DNA of 64,000 nucleotides from an uncultured Bacilli bacterium. GTDB taxonomy: Bacteria; Bacillota_I; Bacilli_A; RF39; UBA660. Positions 54,221-63,256 of the stretch are shown one piece after another (positions within the stretch are counted from its first letter, which is position 1; the number at the start of each line of letters is the position of its first letter). The notes below the pieces were generated by a model. That model did not search any database and had not been told where the DNA came from. It worked only from the letters and a program-made list of their open reading frames with translations. Location: contig CAJUKM010000001.1 of the NCBI GenBank assembly GCA_910587535.1, positions 1 through 64,000 of the forward strand. The letters run 5' to 3'. Both the position numbers and the translations under genes were made by a program.

Positions 54221-54997
54221 TTACCCATTTTTTATTATGTCTATAAAAGTTTTCAAATCTATTTCTTCTGCCCTATTCGACAAAGAAAAACCGTTGTCTT
54301 CTAAAACCTTCTGTATTTTTTCTCGATTATATGCTTTTAAATTGTTATTAAGTGTCTTTCGTTTAAATTTAAAGGAATCTTTTAAAAACTGTTTAAATCT
54401 ATCGTAATCGATGTCTTGCTCTTCTTTTTTTATGAGCTTTATAACTGTACTATCTACTTTTGGCATCGGTTCAAAGTCTTTTTTAGATACGTCTGTTATT
54501 TTTTTTATGTCGAAGTGGTAGTTTAGCAAAACGGTCATGTATCCATACTCTTTTGTGCCAGGAATTGCTAAAAATCGATCGGCTACTTCCTTTTGGACCA
54601 TTATAGTTAAAGATTCTAGAGGTATTCTTGAATCTATTATATGTTCGATTATTGGAGTAGTGATATAGTAAGGAAGATTTCCAATCATATATAGTTTTTC
54701 ATATGAATAATCATTCAAAAATTTGTTTAAATCAATTTCTAAAAAGTCTGCGTATTTGATTGAAGTTTTTTCGTCCTCAAGCGGATTAAGTAGCGGTTTT
54801 GTTTCTTCATCTATTTCAATCGCGACTAACCTCGAATCATATTTTTTCAATTTTCTAGTTATCGCTCCACCTCCAGGACCTATTTCGACAATCAGATCTT
54901 TAGGTGTAGGAGAGATAGAATTAGTTATCTGTTCGATTATATCTTGATTTTTTAAAAAGTTCTGGCCATATCTTTTTTTAAACCTGAAGTTATCCAT
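54221..54997 (-). CDS. rsmA: 16S rRNA (A1518/A1519) dimethyltransferase
   Basis: 258 residues. FKKRYGQNFLKN at the start, SAM motif VEIGPGGGAITR near 37, IGNLPYYITTPII near 105 (NLPY active site) and KVDSTVIKL near 180. Dimethylates the 3' adenosines of 16S rRNA (KsgA). The ATG is 7 nt after GAGGTG; the GTG three codons earlier is inside that SD. rnmV, usually just before, is absent. Confidence 0.96.
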   Translation of the reverse strand: MDNFRFKKRYGQNFLKNQDIIEQITNSISPTPKDLIVEIGPGGGAITRKLKKYDSRLVAIEIDEETKPLLNPLEDEKTSIKYADFLEIDLNKFLNDYSYEKLYMIGNLPYYITTPIIEHIIDSRIPLESLTIMVQKEVADRFLAIPGTKEYGYMTVLLNYHFDIKKITDVSKKDFEPMPKVDSTVIKLIKKEEQDIDYDRFKQFLKDSFKFKRKTLNNNLKAYNREKIQKVLEDNGFSLSNRAEEIDLKTFIDIIKNG

Positions 54998-55046
54998 AGT
55001 AATCACCTCATTTATGATACCATACTAAGTTAAAAAGAAAAAGGAC

Positions 55047-55595
55047 TCATGATAATTCACGAGTCCATCCAAATCTAAGTATATCGTAATTTATTTTTTT
55101 ACTTCCTATCTTTGTAAGCGCTGTCTCCGTCGAGTCAACTAGAAGATCCAATGTCGTTCCTGTAACTCCCCTATCTAAAACTATCGCTGTGATGACGCCT
55201 GTATTAGATATCGTATTGTTATTAAATCTAACAACAGAGCCACAAGGTAGATTAGGTGATGAGGCGACTATATTTATTTTTCCATATTGAGGATCGATAT
55301 ATTCTGTCGTTCCATCTAATACATTTTGACCTGTACAACCAAGCTTCCCTGAACAAAGAGGACAGTTTGCTACGTACGCTGTTAAAGTACCGTAGTAGGT
55401 ATCTAAGACAGTGTTGATATCAGCTTGTTGAAAATTTTCGATAACTTTAGCCATCGCGTTCAAGTCGACGTTTTTATTAGGATTGTCATTAGTTGCACGC
55501 GAGACGTTGATTATGTTGCTATTTTGAAAGCATAGCACTACACCTATGAGAATAGTGATACATAAAATCTTATAAATAGCTTTTATTTTCTTCAT
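55047..55595 (-). CDS. Secreted 3D-domain protein (shortened YabE-like)
   Basis: 182 residues: signal peptide (about 5-23), a linker, and a C-terminal 3D domain (TYYGTLTAYVANCP near 66, IVASSPNLPCGSVV, and LDRGVTGTTLDLLVDS carrying the conserved Asp residues), a double-psi barrel as in lytic transglycosylases. It occupies the yabE position between tatD and rsmA but lacks the DUF348 and G5 domains. Four Cys around CPLCSGKLGC could form disulfides. Likely a wall-acting enzyme in germination or growth. Confidence 0.85.
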   Translation of the reverse strand: MKKIKAIYKILCITILIGVVLCFQNSNIINVSRATNDNPNKNVDLNAMAKVIENFQQADINTVLDTYYGTLTAYVANCPLCSGKLGCTGQNVLDGTTEYIDPQYGKINIVASSPNLPCGSVVRFNNNTISNTGVITAIVLDRGVTGTTLDLLVDSTETALTKIGSKKINYDILRFGWTRELS

Positions 55596-55634
55596 TATAA
55601 CTACTCCTCGTATTATAGTTTAGCACAACACAAT

Positions 55635-56396
55635 TTAAATGTCAAAAAGCTCATGGACATTTTTTTCTGTAATTTTACTCAATTCTTCTAACGAGATTCC
55701 CAATTCTTGCGCGATAAATTCGGCAATGTACAACGTATTTTGGGGTTCATTTTTAGTCCCTCTAACGGGAACTGGCGCTAGGTATGGAGAGTCGGTCTCT
55801 AGAAGAATGGCACTTGATGGTATTATCTTTAGTATATCCTTTATTTTGGCATTTTTGAATGTTACTACTCCTCCAAAACCTAATTTATACCCCATATTAA
55901 TATATATGTTTGCCGTTTCTAGGCTACCACTAAAACAGTGAATCGATCCTCTGACGGTAGGAAACTTTTTTATGGTATTAATCGTATCTTCAGTGGCATC
56001 TCTAGAATGGACTATGACGGGTTTATCATATTTTTTTGCTAATTGTAATTGTTTTGTAAAAAGATCTATTTGAGCCTCTTTATCAGGATTGCCGTAATGA
56101 TAGTCTAATCCAATCTCTCCGATTGCTATTATTTTAGAAATATTGTCTTCAATAAACAGTATATCTTCTGGCGTAACGTTTTCTATGGAATCAGGGTGAA
56201 TTCCTATTGCAGGAATGATATCTTTATATTTAGCGGCTAACTCTAGAACTTCTTCATTTGTTTTTCTATTTGAGCCGTTGTTTATCATTCTTTTTATTCC
56301 GGATTTTTGTGCATTATTCAATAGTGATTCTATGTCGTCGTAATCATTTATAGAGATGTGGCAGTGTGTATCTGTAAAAATCGTTTGTTCTTTCAT
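55635..56396 (-). CDS. tatD: TatD-family metal-dependent hydrolase
   Basis: About 253 residues. TDTHCHI near 8 (HxH metal site), IPAIGIHPD, IGEIGLDYHYG near 92, VHSRDATED near 127 and LETDSPYLAPVP near 200 are family signatures. Probable 3'-5' DNA exonuclease or D-aminoacyl-tRNA hydrolase. I place the start at the internal ATG, giving the usual family length; a frame reaching to 56471 opens with TTG inside metG and has a 25-residue unconserved-looking extension. Confidence 0.93.
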   Translation of the reverse strand: MKEQTIFTDTHCHISINDYDDIESLLNNAQKSGIKRMINNGSNRKTNEEVLELAAKYKDIIPAIGIHPDSIENVTPEDILFIEDNISKIIAIGEIGLDYHYGNPDKEAQIDLFTKQLQLAKKYDKPVIVHSRDATEDTINTIKKFPTVRGSIHCFSGSLETANIYINMGYKLGFGGVVTFKNAKIKDILKIIPSSAILLETDSPYLAPVPVRGTKNEPQNTLYIAEFIAQELGISLEELSKITEKNVHELFDI

Positions 56397-56442
56397 TTCA
56401 TTAATTCTTTCTATGTAATGGCAAAAAATGACCTCGGCTGGG

Positions 56443-57975
56443 TCAATTTTCTTCTTTTTGGATTCTTTCAAATAGTGGCTCTGGTGAATCGGTTACTTCA
56501 TAGATTAAGTCGTCGATGTATATAGCATCTTCGAAAGAAGTTCTTTCTGTTTTTAAATATGTATCTACTTTTTCAGTGCTTTCTGGCATGAACGGTTTCA
56601 AAAGAATATTAGTTATTCTAATAGACTCAAGTAAATTATAGAGCACTGTCTCTAATCTTTCTTTCTTACTTTCGTCTTTAGCTAGTACCCAAGGCGTAGT
56701 ATCATCTATATATTTATTACTAGATCTTAGGACATCGAATATTTCTTCGAGCACTTTAGAGATTTGGAGATCGTCTATTTTTTCGTCCGTTTTATTCTTT
56801 AGGGTTTTTAAACTTTCTATGAATAGCTCGTCGATTGCTTCGCCATTTTTACGATTTCTAATCGTTCCTTCAAAGTATTTATTAGCCATTCCGATTGTTC
56901 TGTTGACCAGATTTCCCCAAGTGTTAGCGAGGTCGGCATTTATTCTTGCGACAAGTGCTTCTTCGGAGAAATTGCCATCATTTCCGAAAGGAATCTCTCT
57001 TAATGAGAAATATCTGACTGCATCGACCGAATATTTTTCTATGTATTCTCTAGGATCTCTATAATTTCCTAAGCTTTTAGATATTTTGTTGCCCTCGATT
57101 ATCAGCCATCCATGACCAAAAACTTGATCTGGTAGCGGTAAATCTAGAGCCATCAGTATGATCGGCCATATTATAGTGTGAAATCTTACTATTTCTTTTC
57201 CTACGATATGGACGTCAGCTGGCCAATATTTTCTAAAGTTTTCGTCGTTATCTGTTCCATATCCGAGTGCAGTTATGTAGTTGCTTAGCGCATCGATCCA
57301 AACATATACCACGTGGTCTTTGTCGAACGTTACTGGGATTCCCCAATCGAAGCTCGTACGGGATACGCATAGGTCTTCTAATCCAGGTCTGATAAAGTTG
57401 TTCAGCATTTCATTCTTGCGCGATTCTGGGCGAATAAAGTGTGGATGCGATTCGATATGGTCTTCTAGTCTTTTTTGATATTTAGATAGTTTTAAGAAGT
57501 AAGCTTCTTCACTAACTTCATGAACTTCTCTTCCACAATCTGGGCATAGTCCATCTTTTGCTTGTGTTTCCGTCCAAAACGATTCACATGGCGTACAGTA
57601 TAATCCCTTATACTCTCCCTTATATATATCTCCTTGATCATATAGTTTTTCAAATATCTTTTGGACTATCTCTACGTGATCTGCATCAGTAGTTCTTATA
57701 AATCTGTCATATGTTATTCCAAGACTCTTCCAAAGATCTTTTGCGTTTTCAACTATCTCGTCGACATACTCTTGAGGTGTCTTTCCTGCTTCCTCTGCTT
57801 TTTTGGCAATCTTCTGTCCGTGTTCATCGCTTCCCGTTAGGAAATATGTATCATAGCCGTCGAGTCTTTTGTATCTAGCAATCGAATCTGCTATTATTGT
57901 ACTATAACAGTGTCCTATATGAAAATTGGCAGATGGATAGTAGATAGGTGTCGTTATATAAAACTTTTTGTTCAT
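56443..57975 (-). CDS. metG: Methionyl-tRNA synthetase
   Basis: 510 residues. HIGH-type FHIGHCYS near 19, zinc-binding CTPC and CPDC (near 126 and 143), KMSKS variant KISKSLG near 298 and an anticodon domain. No C-terminal tRNA-binding extension, so it is the short form. It is the first gene of the Bacillus-like metG-tatD-yabE-rsmA series and is controlled by a Met T-box. Confidence 0.97.
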   Translation of the reverse strand: MNKKFYITTPIYYPSANFHIGHCYSTIIADSIARYKRLDGYDTYFLTGSDEHGQKIAKKAEEAGKTPQEYVDEIVENAKDLWKSLGITYDRFIRTTDADHVEIVQKIFEKLYDQGDIYKGEYKGLYCTPCESFWTETQAKDGLCPDCGREVHEVSEEAYFLKLSKYQKRLEDHIESHPHFIRPESRKNEMLNNFIRPGLEDLCVSRTSFDWGIPVTFDKDHVVYVWIDALSNYITALGYGTDNDENFRKYWPADVHIVGKEIVRFHTIIWPIILMALDLPLPDQVFGHGWLIIEGNKISKSLGNYRDPREYIEKYSVDAVRYFSLREIPFGNDGNFSEEALVARINADLANTWGNLVNRTIGMANKYFEGTIRNRKNGEAIDELFIESLKTLKNKTDEKIDDLQISKVLEEIFDVLRSSNKYIDDTTPWVLAKDESKKERLETVLYNLLESIRITNILLKPFMPESTEKVDTYLKTERTSFEDAIYIDDLIYEVTDSPEPLFERIQKEEN

Positions 57976-57996
57976 GTCTTTTCCTTCTTTCTAAAT

Positions 57997-58200
57997 AAAA
58001 AAATCATGAAACTTAAGGACGGATTATTTTCCGCGGTACCACCTTAATTCATGATTTACATGCTCTTTCTTCCTTTAACGCAGGACTTTACGGTTGAACT
58101 CCAAAACCATGTTCGGCTTATCTCAATACCATCTTTCAGCGTACGATGGCTCTCTATAATATATGATAAGCTTACTCTTTTCTTCTCAGTTCAATATGAA
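57997..58200 (-). promoter_or_regulatory. T-box leader of metG (specifier ATG)
   Basis: The minus-strand leader contains the T-box sequence AAGGTGGTACCGCGG (58031-58045), a stem-loop I with specifier region GAACATGG (Met codon at 58108-58110), and a strong terminator. The arms ATCATGAA and TTCATGAT span 58003-58056, with seven T following. Uncharged tRNA-Met would stabilise the antiterminator and allow metG expression. Confidence 0.93.
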
Positions 58201-58201
58201 C

Positions 58202-58230
58202 ATGATAGCACAGTTTTTTTTTTTAATCAA
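58202..58230 (-). promoter_or_regulatory. Promoter of metG
   Basis: TTGATT, 17 nt, TATCAT on the minus strand, overlapping the last codon and stop of spoVT. Confidence 0.65.
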
Positions 58231-58739
58231 TAGTTGTTCAGCTGTTTTTCAATCAAATTTTTTATCATTTTTGAGATATCACTTGGGGCTACTTCTCTTT
58301 CATCGTTATACTCCATCAAGAGTCCTGCTCTATCGGCATCGATTATTATCGGCATGATGTTTACATATGCTTCTAGTGTCTCCGAATCGAGTTTTATCTC
58401 GACTTTTTTTCCTTTTTCTTCCTTGCAGGTAAGAACCTCGTTTTTTAGAAATTTGTCTAGTTCTTTTTCTTTAAAACGATTTTCACTAGAGGCAATTATT
58501 TTTTCTCTATCTGTAACGATGAATTTGTTATTCGTAATTCGTGAGGCTGTGTCTATTAAATATTCAATATATTCTATGACATCCGGCAAAGAAGAATACT
58601 TCTTTATATGTATTTCTCCGTTTTCGATGAATATTTCTAGAGGTTCGCCATCACTGATATGAAGTTTTTTTCTTATGTCTTTTGGTATCACAATGCGTCC
58701 TAGATCGTCAATCCTTCTGATGTTACTGTTTTCTGTCAA
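58227..58739 (-). CDS. spoVT: Stage V sporulation regulator SpoVT
   Basis: 170 residues: N-terminal AbrB-type swapped-hairpin domain (RRIDDLGRIVIPKDIRKKL, split as RRIDDLGR and IVIPKDIR) and a C-terminal GAF-like domain. In Bacillus it tunes SigG-dependent forespore genes. It starts with TTG, the only possible start after the preceding in-frame stop, with GGTGA 8 nt upstream. Sits between metG and mfd, as in the Bacillus mfd-spoVT order. Confidence 0.94.
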   Translation of the reverse strand: MTENSNIRRIDDLGRIVIPKDIRKKLHISDGEPLEIFIENGEIHIKKYSSLPDVIEYIEYLIDTASRITNNKFIVTDREKIIASSENRFKEKELDKFLKNEVLTCKEEKGKKVEIKLDSETLEAYVNIMPIIIDADRAGLLMEYNDEREVAPSDISKMIKNLIEKQLNNY

Positions 58740-58782
58740 GATATATCACCAACCACTATTAGTTTAAGAAAATAGTTATTAT

Positions 58783-61700
58783 TTATACCTCTTTTATTTG
58801 TTCTTTTATCAATAATAGTAACTCATAGAAATAGTGAACGTATCCTTTTTGGAGATTAAGCGTATTTAGTGAAATTCTTATCTCACGATTTTTGTAACTG
58901 ATTTCGAATTTTGGGTGAATACTATAACTTTGTAGAAATAGTTTTTCGCCATCGATTTGATTAGATATATCGCTATTTAGGACTATAGTGATACGATTTT
59001 GAAGCTCTATAATATTTGCAATCTTCAATTCTTTTAAGATGCTTTCTACACAGCATTTTTTCATATATTCTTCGAGAGCTTCGTCTATTTTACCAAATCT
59101 ATCTTCTAATTCATTTTTTACTTTTTGGAAATCGACTTGATTCTTGATAGAATTTATCAGTTTATGAATCTCAATTTTTATATTTTCATCTTCGACGTAT
59201 TTATCGTCAATATAGCTATTAACATTTAAATGTTTGTTCATATCATCTTCGTTATCAACAGTTTTACCTTCTAAACGCGAAACTTCTTCGTTTATCATTT
59301 TCGTGTAGAGATCTAGTCCTACGGCATCTATAAACCCTGCTTGTTCGCTCCCTAATAAGTCTCCTGCCCCACGTATTGCTAGATCTCGCATAGCTATTTT
59401 GTAGCCACTTCCGAGTTCTGTGAATTCTTTTATCGATTCTAATCTTTTTATTGCCGTTTCCGTTAAGATTTTAGCAGGATTATACATCAGATAGGCATAG
59501 GCTATTTTATCGCTTCTTCCCACTCGACCGCGTATTTGATAAAGTTGACTTAGCCCGAATCGATCAGAATCTAGAATTATTATCGTATTGACGTTTGGAA
59601 TATCGATTCCCGTTTCGATTATAGTAGTGCATATCAATATGTCGTACTCACAATTTATGAATTTTTCCATTATGGTATTTATCTGTTCGCTGTCCATCTG
59701 ACCGTGGGCTGTCACTATACTGGCTTCTGGTATCAATTTTGAAAGTCTATCTTTAAATGTCTCTAAGGCGTCGATATTATTTATCAGAATAAATATTTGT
59801 CCTTTTCTTGTCAATTCTTTATATATCGCATCTCTTATTATCAGGTCGTTTTCTTCAATCACATAGGTTTGGATTGGATACCTGTTAATAGGTGGTGTAT
59901 CTAAAACCGATAGGCTACGAAGTCCACTCATTGCCATTTTTAGAGTTCTAGGAATAGGAGTGGCTGATAAAGTTAAAACGTTTATATCGCTTTTTATTTT
60001 TTTTATTTTCTCTTTATGGGAGACTCCAAATCTTTGTTCTTCGTCGATGACTAAAAGCCCCAATTTTTTATATTTAATTTTTTCATTTAAGAGTTTATGG
60101 GTTCCTATTATTATATCAATTTTTCCTTCTTCTAAGTCCTTTAAAATATTTGTAACCTTCTTTTGAGGTACGTGACGATTTAAAAGTTCAATCCTTATAG
60201 GAAAATCTTTAAACCTTTCTATTGCACTTGTGTACTGTTGTTTAGAAAGAATAGTCGTCGGACAAAGATAGGATACTTGAAAATTGTTGATAACAGTTTT
60301 GAACATAGCTCTAAAAGCAACCTCTGTTTTTCCATATCCGACATCCCCACATAATAAGCGATCCATCGGGATGGCACTCTTTAAATCGTAGTCTATTTCT
60401 TGGATAGTTTTTTCCTGATCCTTGGTTAAATTGAAAGGAAAATCTAGTCCGAATTTGATTTCTTCTTCGTAGTCCTTATAGGCAACTGTCGTTATTTTTG
60501 ATCTATTGGAGTAAAGTTCAAGGAGCTCTTCAGAAATATCTTTAATCCTTTTTCTAGTTTCGCTTTTCTTTTTGGCCCAAGCAGTACTGTTAAGTTTGTT
60601 CAATTTTGGATGAGTTCCTAGATTGGAAGTATATTTATATAGCTTATCTATATTTTCTACTGGAACATATACTTTGTCATTTCCTGCATATTCTAGTTCT
60701 ATATAGTCTTTAGTATATTGTCCCTTTTTTAGTGTTTTTAAACCCTTATAAATACCTATACCATGTGTCTCATGAACTATATAGTCTCCATCAGCAAGGT
60801 CAGTGAACGTTTTTACTTTTCTACCTATTTTTATGGTATTTTTGTATCTTATATCTTTTTTAATTTTTTTATCTATGTCGTTTGGAGATATGACTACATA
60901 GTTTTCGAAGATAAATCCCGAATTTAATGAGCCGAATATGATGTTTATGGCGTCTTTTTCTATATGATTAGTGTCGGTAATGAAAACTTTATCGAATAAA
61001 TCGGATATGATGTTTTTCTGTTTCCGGTTTTGAAGTATGAAAACGATCGTTTTCTTTTCCTTTTGGCAAAAGGATTTTAATTCGTCTAAATTTGAGTTAA
61101 AGTTAACCAGTTCTTTAGATGAATATACTAGCGATTTATCATCGTCATAGGTATTAATCGTCTCTATTAAAAAGGTTTTATTAAGCGTTATGTCCGAGTA
61201 ATCGAACATGTATTTATGATCTTGCGAAATACCTTTATGTTCTTTATATTCGTACATCTCTTGTTGTAGATTTTTGTATGCAACATTTATTTGGCTTTCA
61301 TCTATTAAAAAAATCGACGGAATATATAAGTAGTCTATTAAAGAACTTTGCAGTTCTCCAGTCGTTTCATTAAATCTCTTTATTTCTACACACTCTAAAT
61401 CTCTAATAGTCCTTTGACTATTTTCGTCAAATTCTTTTATACATTCGATGTCTTCATCGAAAAATTCTATTCGAACAGGTTTTTCTCGATGTATAGGAAA
61501 TAAATCTATAATGTATCCTCTAACAGCATATTCTCCTGTAGTAGTTACGAGTGAGTCTCTCCTATAACCTAGGCCTTCCAATCTTTCTATAATTATTTCC
61601 CGGGAAATATTTGAGGGGGAGAGGTTTAACACTAAATCTTGTTCTTCGTCTTTGTGTGGCAAAAATTTTAGATATCCCATTAGGGACGTGACTATTATAT

Positions 61701-62004
61701 ATTTAGATCGCGACCTTTTCTTTAAACTTTCTAATGTATCCAATCTTGTCAGTTTTAAATCTGGCGATATCGCAACGGCGACAGATGTCAGAAAGTCATC
61801 CATTGGAAAAAACAGAACATAGTCTGTATATGCCTGTATCAATTTAAAAAAGTTATTTGCTTCGAATAGAGAACTAGTCAAAACTATTACATCTTCATCA
61901 TGTGTTTTAAAGTAGTTGACTATATATAAGACATCTAGTTCTTTCGTTAAGCCCATTACTTTGACGTCAGTTTTGTATTTAAAAAATTTGTCGATAAATT
62001 CCAT
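58783..62004 (-). CDS. mfd: Transcription-repair coupling factor
   Basis: 1073 residues, slightly shorter than the usual 1150-1180. UvrB-homology N-terminus, RNAP-interaction domain (VHETHGIGIYKGL near 405), RecG-like translocase with Walker A GDVGYGKTEVAFRA near 555, DEEQRFGVSH near 660 and QIRGRVGRSD near 825, and a C-terminal regulatory domain. Removes stalled RNA polymerase and recruits UvrA. Follows pth by 2 nt. Confidence 0.97.
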   Translation of the reverse strand: MEFIDKFFKYKTDVKVMGLTKELDVLYIVNYFKTHDEDVIVLTSSLFEANNFFKLIQAYTDYVLFFPMDDFLTSVAVAISPDLKLTRLDTLESLKKRSRSKYIIVTSLMGYLKFLPHKDEEQDLVLNLSPSNISREIIIERLEGLGYRRDSLVTTTGEYAVRGYIIDLFPIHREKPVRIEFFDEDIECIKEFDENSQRTIRDLECVEIKRFNETTGELQSSLIDYLYIPSIFLIDESQINVAYKNLQQEMYEYKEHKGISQDHKYMFDYSDITLNKTFLIETINTYDDDKSLVYSSKELVNFNSNLDELKSFCQKEKKTIVFILQNRKQKNIISDLFDKVFITDTNHIEKDAINIIFGSLNSGFIFENYVVISPNDIDKKIKKDIRYKNTIKIGRKVKTFTDLADGDYIVHETHGIGIYKGLKTLKKGQYTKDYIELEYAGNDKVYVPVENIDKLYKYTSNLGTHPKLNKLNSTAWAKKKSETRKRIKDISEELLELYSNRSKITTVAYKDYEEEIKFGLDFPFNLTKDQEKTIQEIDYDLKSAIPMDRLLCGDVGYGKTEVAFRAMFKTVINNFQVSYLCPTTILSKQQYTSAIERFKDFPIRIELLNRHVPQKKVTNILKDLEEGKIDIIIGTHKLLNEKIKYKKLGLLVIDEEQRFGVSHKEKIKKIKSDINVLTLSATPIPRTLKMAMSGLRSLSVLDTPPINRYPIQTYVIEENDLIIRDAIYKELTRKGQIFILINNIDALETFKDRLSKLIPEASIVTAHGQMDSEQINTIMEKFINCEYDILICTTIIETGIDIPNVNTIIILDSDRFGLSQLYQIRGRVGRSDKIAYAYLMYNPAKILTETAIKRLESIKEFTELGSGYKIAMRDLAIRGAGDLLGSEQAGFIDAVGLDLYTKMINEEVSRLEGKTVDNEDDMNKHLNVNSYIDDKYVEDENIKIEIHKLINSIKNQVDFQKVKNELEDRFGKIDEALEEYMKKCCVESILKELKIANIIELQNRITIVLNSDISNQIDGEKLFLQSYSIHPKFEISYKNREIRISLNTLNLQKGYVHYFYELLLLIKEQIKEV

Positions 62005-62006
62005 TT

Positions 62007-62558
62007 TTATTCTCCAAAAGTATAATCCTTCGTTGTAGTGATCTTTCCCTCTATAAAATCGTTTATCACTTCTTTTGTCATATCGAAACCTATTTTTAGT
62101 TTTTCCCGTTCTTCTTTAGAAAATTTCCCCAGTACGTAGTCTTTTGTATCAAAATTTTTATCGTTAGAAATCCCTATTTTAAATTGATAAAACTTTTGAT
62201 TTCCTAAGCTATTTATAATGGACTTTATACCATTATCTCCACCTGAGGAGCTGTCGAACTTTATTCTCGCTTTTCCTAATGGCAAATCTAAATCATCTCG
62301 TATTATTAAAATGTCTGATCCTTCGATTTTGAAGTAATCGATGAACGGTTTTACTACTGTTCCAGAAAGATTCATATAGCTTTGAGGCTTTAAGAAAAGA
62401 ACCTTTTCACCATTGATATTCTTCTCTAAGTATAAGCCATTAAACTTTTTGCTGAATTGTTCTTTTAGACAGTAATTATCAATAGTCATAAAACCTACAT
62501 TGTGTCTAGTGTTGTCGTATTCCTTACCGGGATTTCCTAATCCGCATATCAATTTCAT
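62007..62558 (-). CDS. pth: Peptidyl-tRNA hydrolase
   Basis: 183 residues. GLGNPGKEYDNTRHNVGF at the start (catalytic His near 20), PQSYMNLSG near 58 and DDLDLPLGKARIK near 92 (Asp). Releases peptides from stalled peptidyl-tRNA (SpoVC in Bacillus). Overlaps the methyltransferase gene by 4 nt. Confidence 0.97.
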   Translation of the reverse strand: MKLICGLGNPGKEYDNTRHNVGFMTIDNYCLKEQFSKKFNGLYLEKNINGEKVLFLKPQSYMNLSGTVVKPFIDYFKIEGSDILIIRDDLDLPLGKARIKFDSSSGGDNGIKSIINSLGNQKFYQFKIGISNDKNFDTKDYVLGKFSKEEREKLKIGFDMTKEVINDFIEGKITTTKDYTFGE

Positions 62559-63256
62559 CTATTTACCTCCTCAAATATATTTTTATAAGTGCTCCTTCCT
62601 TCTACGTCGATAGTCCATACTTTTAGATCACTTTTTTTATATTTTGAAGCTTCTATTAAAAAAAATTCTGCATTATTTCCTTTTTTAGTGTTTACAAAAA
62701 CTACTTTCCTTATGCCAAATTTTTCTCTTTCTAGTATATCTATAGTCTCGAGAAAGCGTTCTACTCTGTGAACTAAATAAAGAGATCCTGTCTCTTTTAA
62801 AAATCTTTTGGCATGTGTAATAATCTCTTCTAAGTTTATACTTATTTCATGGCGAGCCATTCTTTTTATGGGATTTTCATTTTTTTGTGAAGTTGATGAA
62901 ACCTTGAAGTATGGAGGATTACACGTTATTACGTCATATTTTGTTTCAGTAGAGTATTCTTTTATATCACAATTTAAAACCTGAATCGAGCTTTCTAATT
63001 TATTTCTGCTAATCGTTTTTTTTGCTAAATTATATATCTGTTCTTGGATTTCAAGAGCATCTATTGTAATCTTTTTTCCTTTGGTCGATAGAATTAACGG
63101 AATGGGTAAATTACCAGTGCAGAAATCTAAAATTTGCATTCCGTTTTTAACTTTTACAAATTCCGCTAATAATATCGAATCGATACTAAATTTAAAATAT
63201 TCACTATTTTGGAATATTTTTAATCCGTAATCGAATAAATCGTTACATTCTATCAT
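62555..63256 (-). CDS. tRNA1(Val) A37 N6-methyltransferase-like (YabB/TrmN6)
   Basis: 233 residues. Class I SAM methyltransferase: ILDFCTGNLPIPLIL near 39, and the N6-adenine motif NPPYF near 112. YabB-family proteins modify A37 of valine tRNA. Overlaps ricT by 14 nt and pth by 4 nt. The yaaT-yabA-yabB order of Bacillus is kept except for missing yabA. Confidence 0.9.
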   Translation of the reverse strand: MIECNDLFDYGLKIFQNSEYFKFSIDSILLAEFVKVKNGMQILDFCTGNLPIPLILSTKGKKITIDALEIQEQIYNLAKKTISRNKLESSIQVLNCDIKEYSTETKYDVITCNPPYFKVSSTSQKNENPIKRMARHEISINLEEIITHAKRFLKETGSLYLVHRVERFLETIDILEREKFGIRKVVFVNTKKGNNAEFFLIEASKYKKSDLKVWTIDVEGRSTYKNIFEEVNR

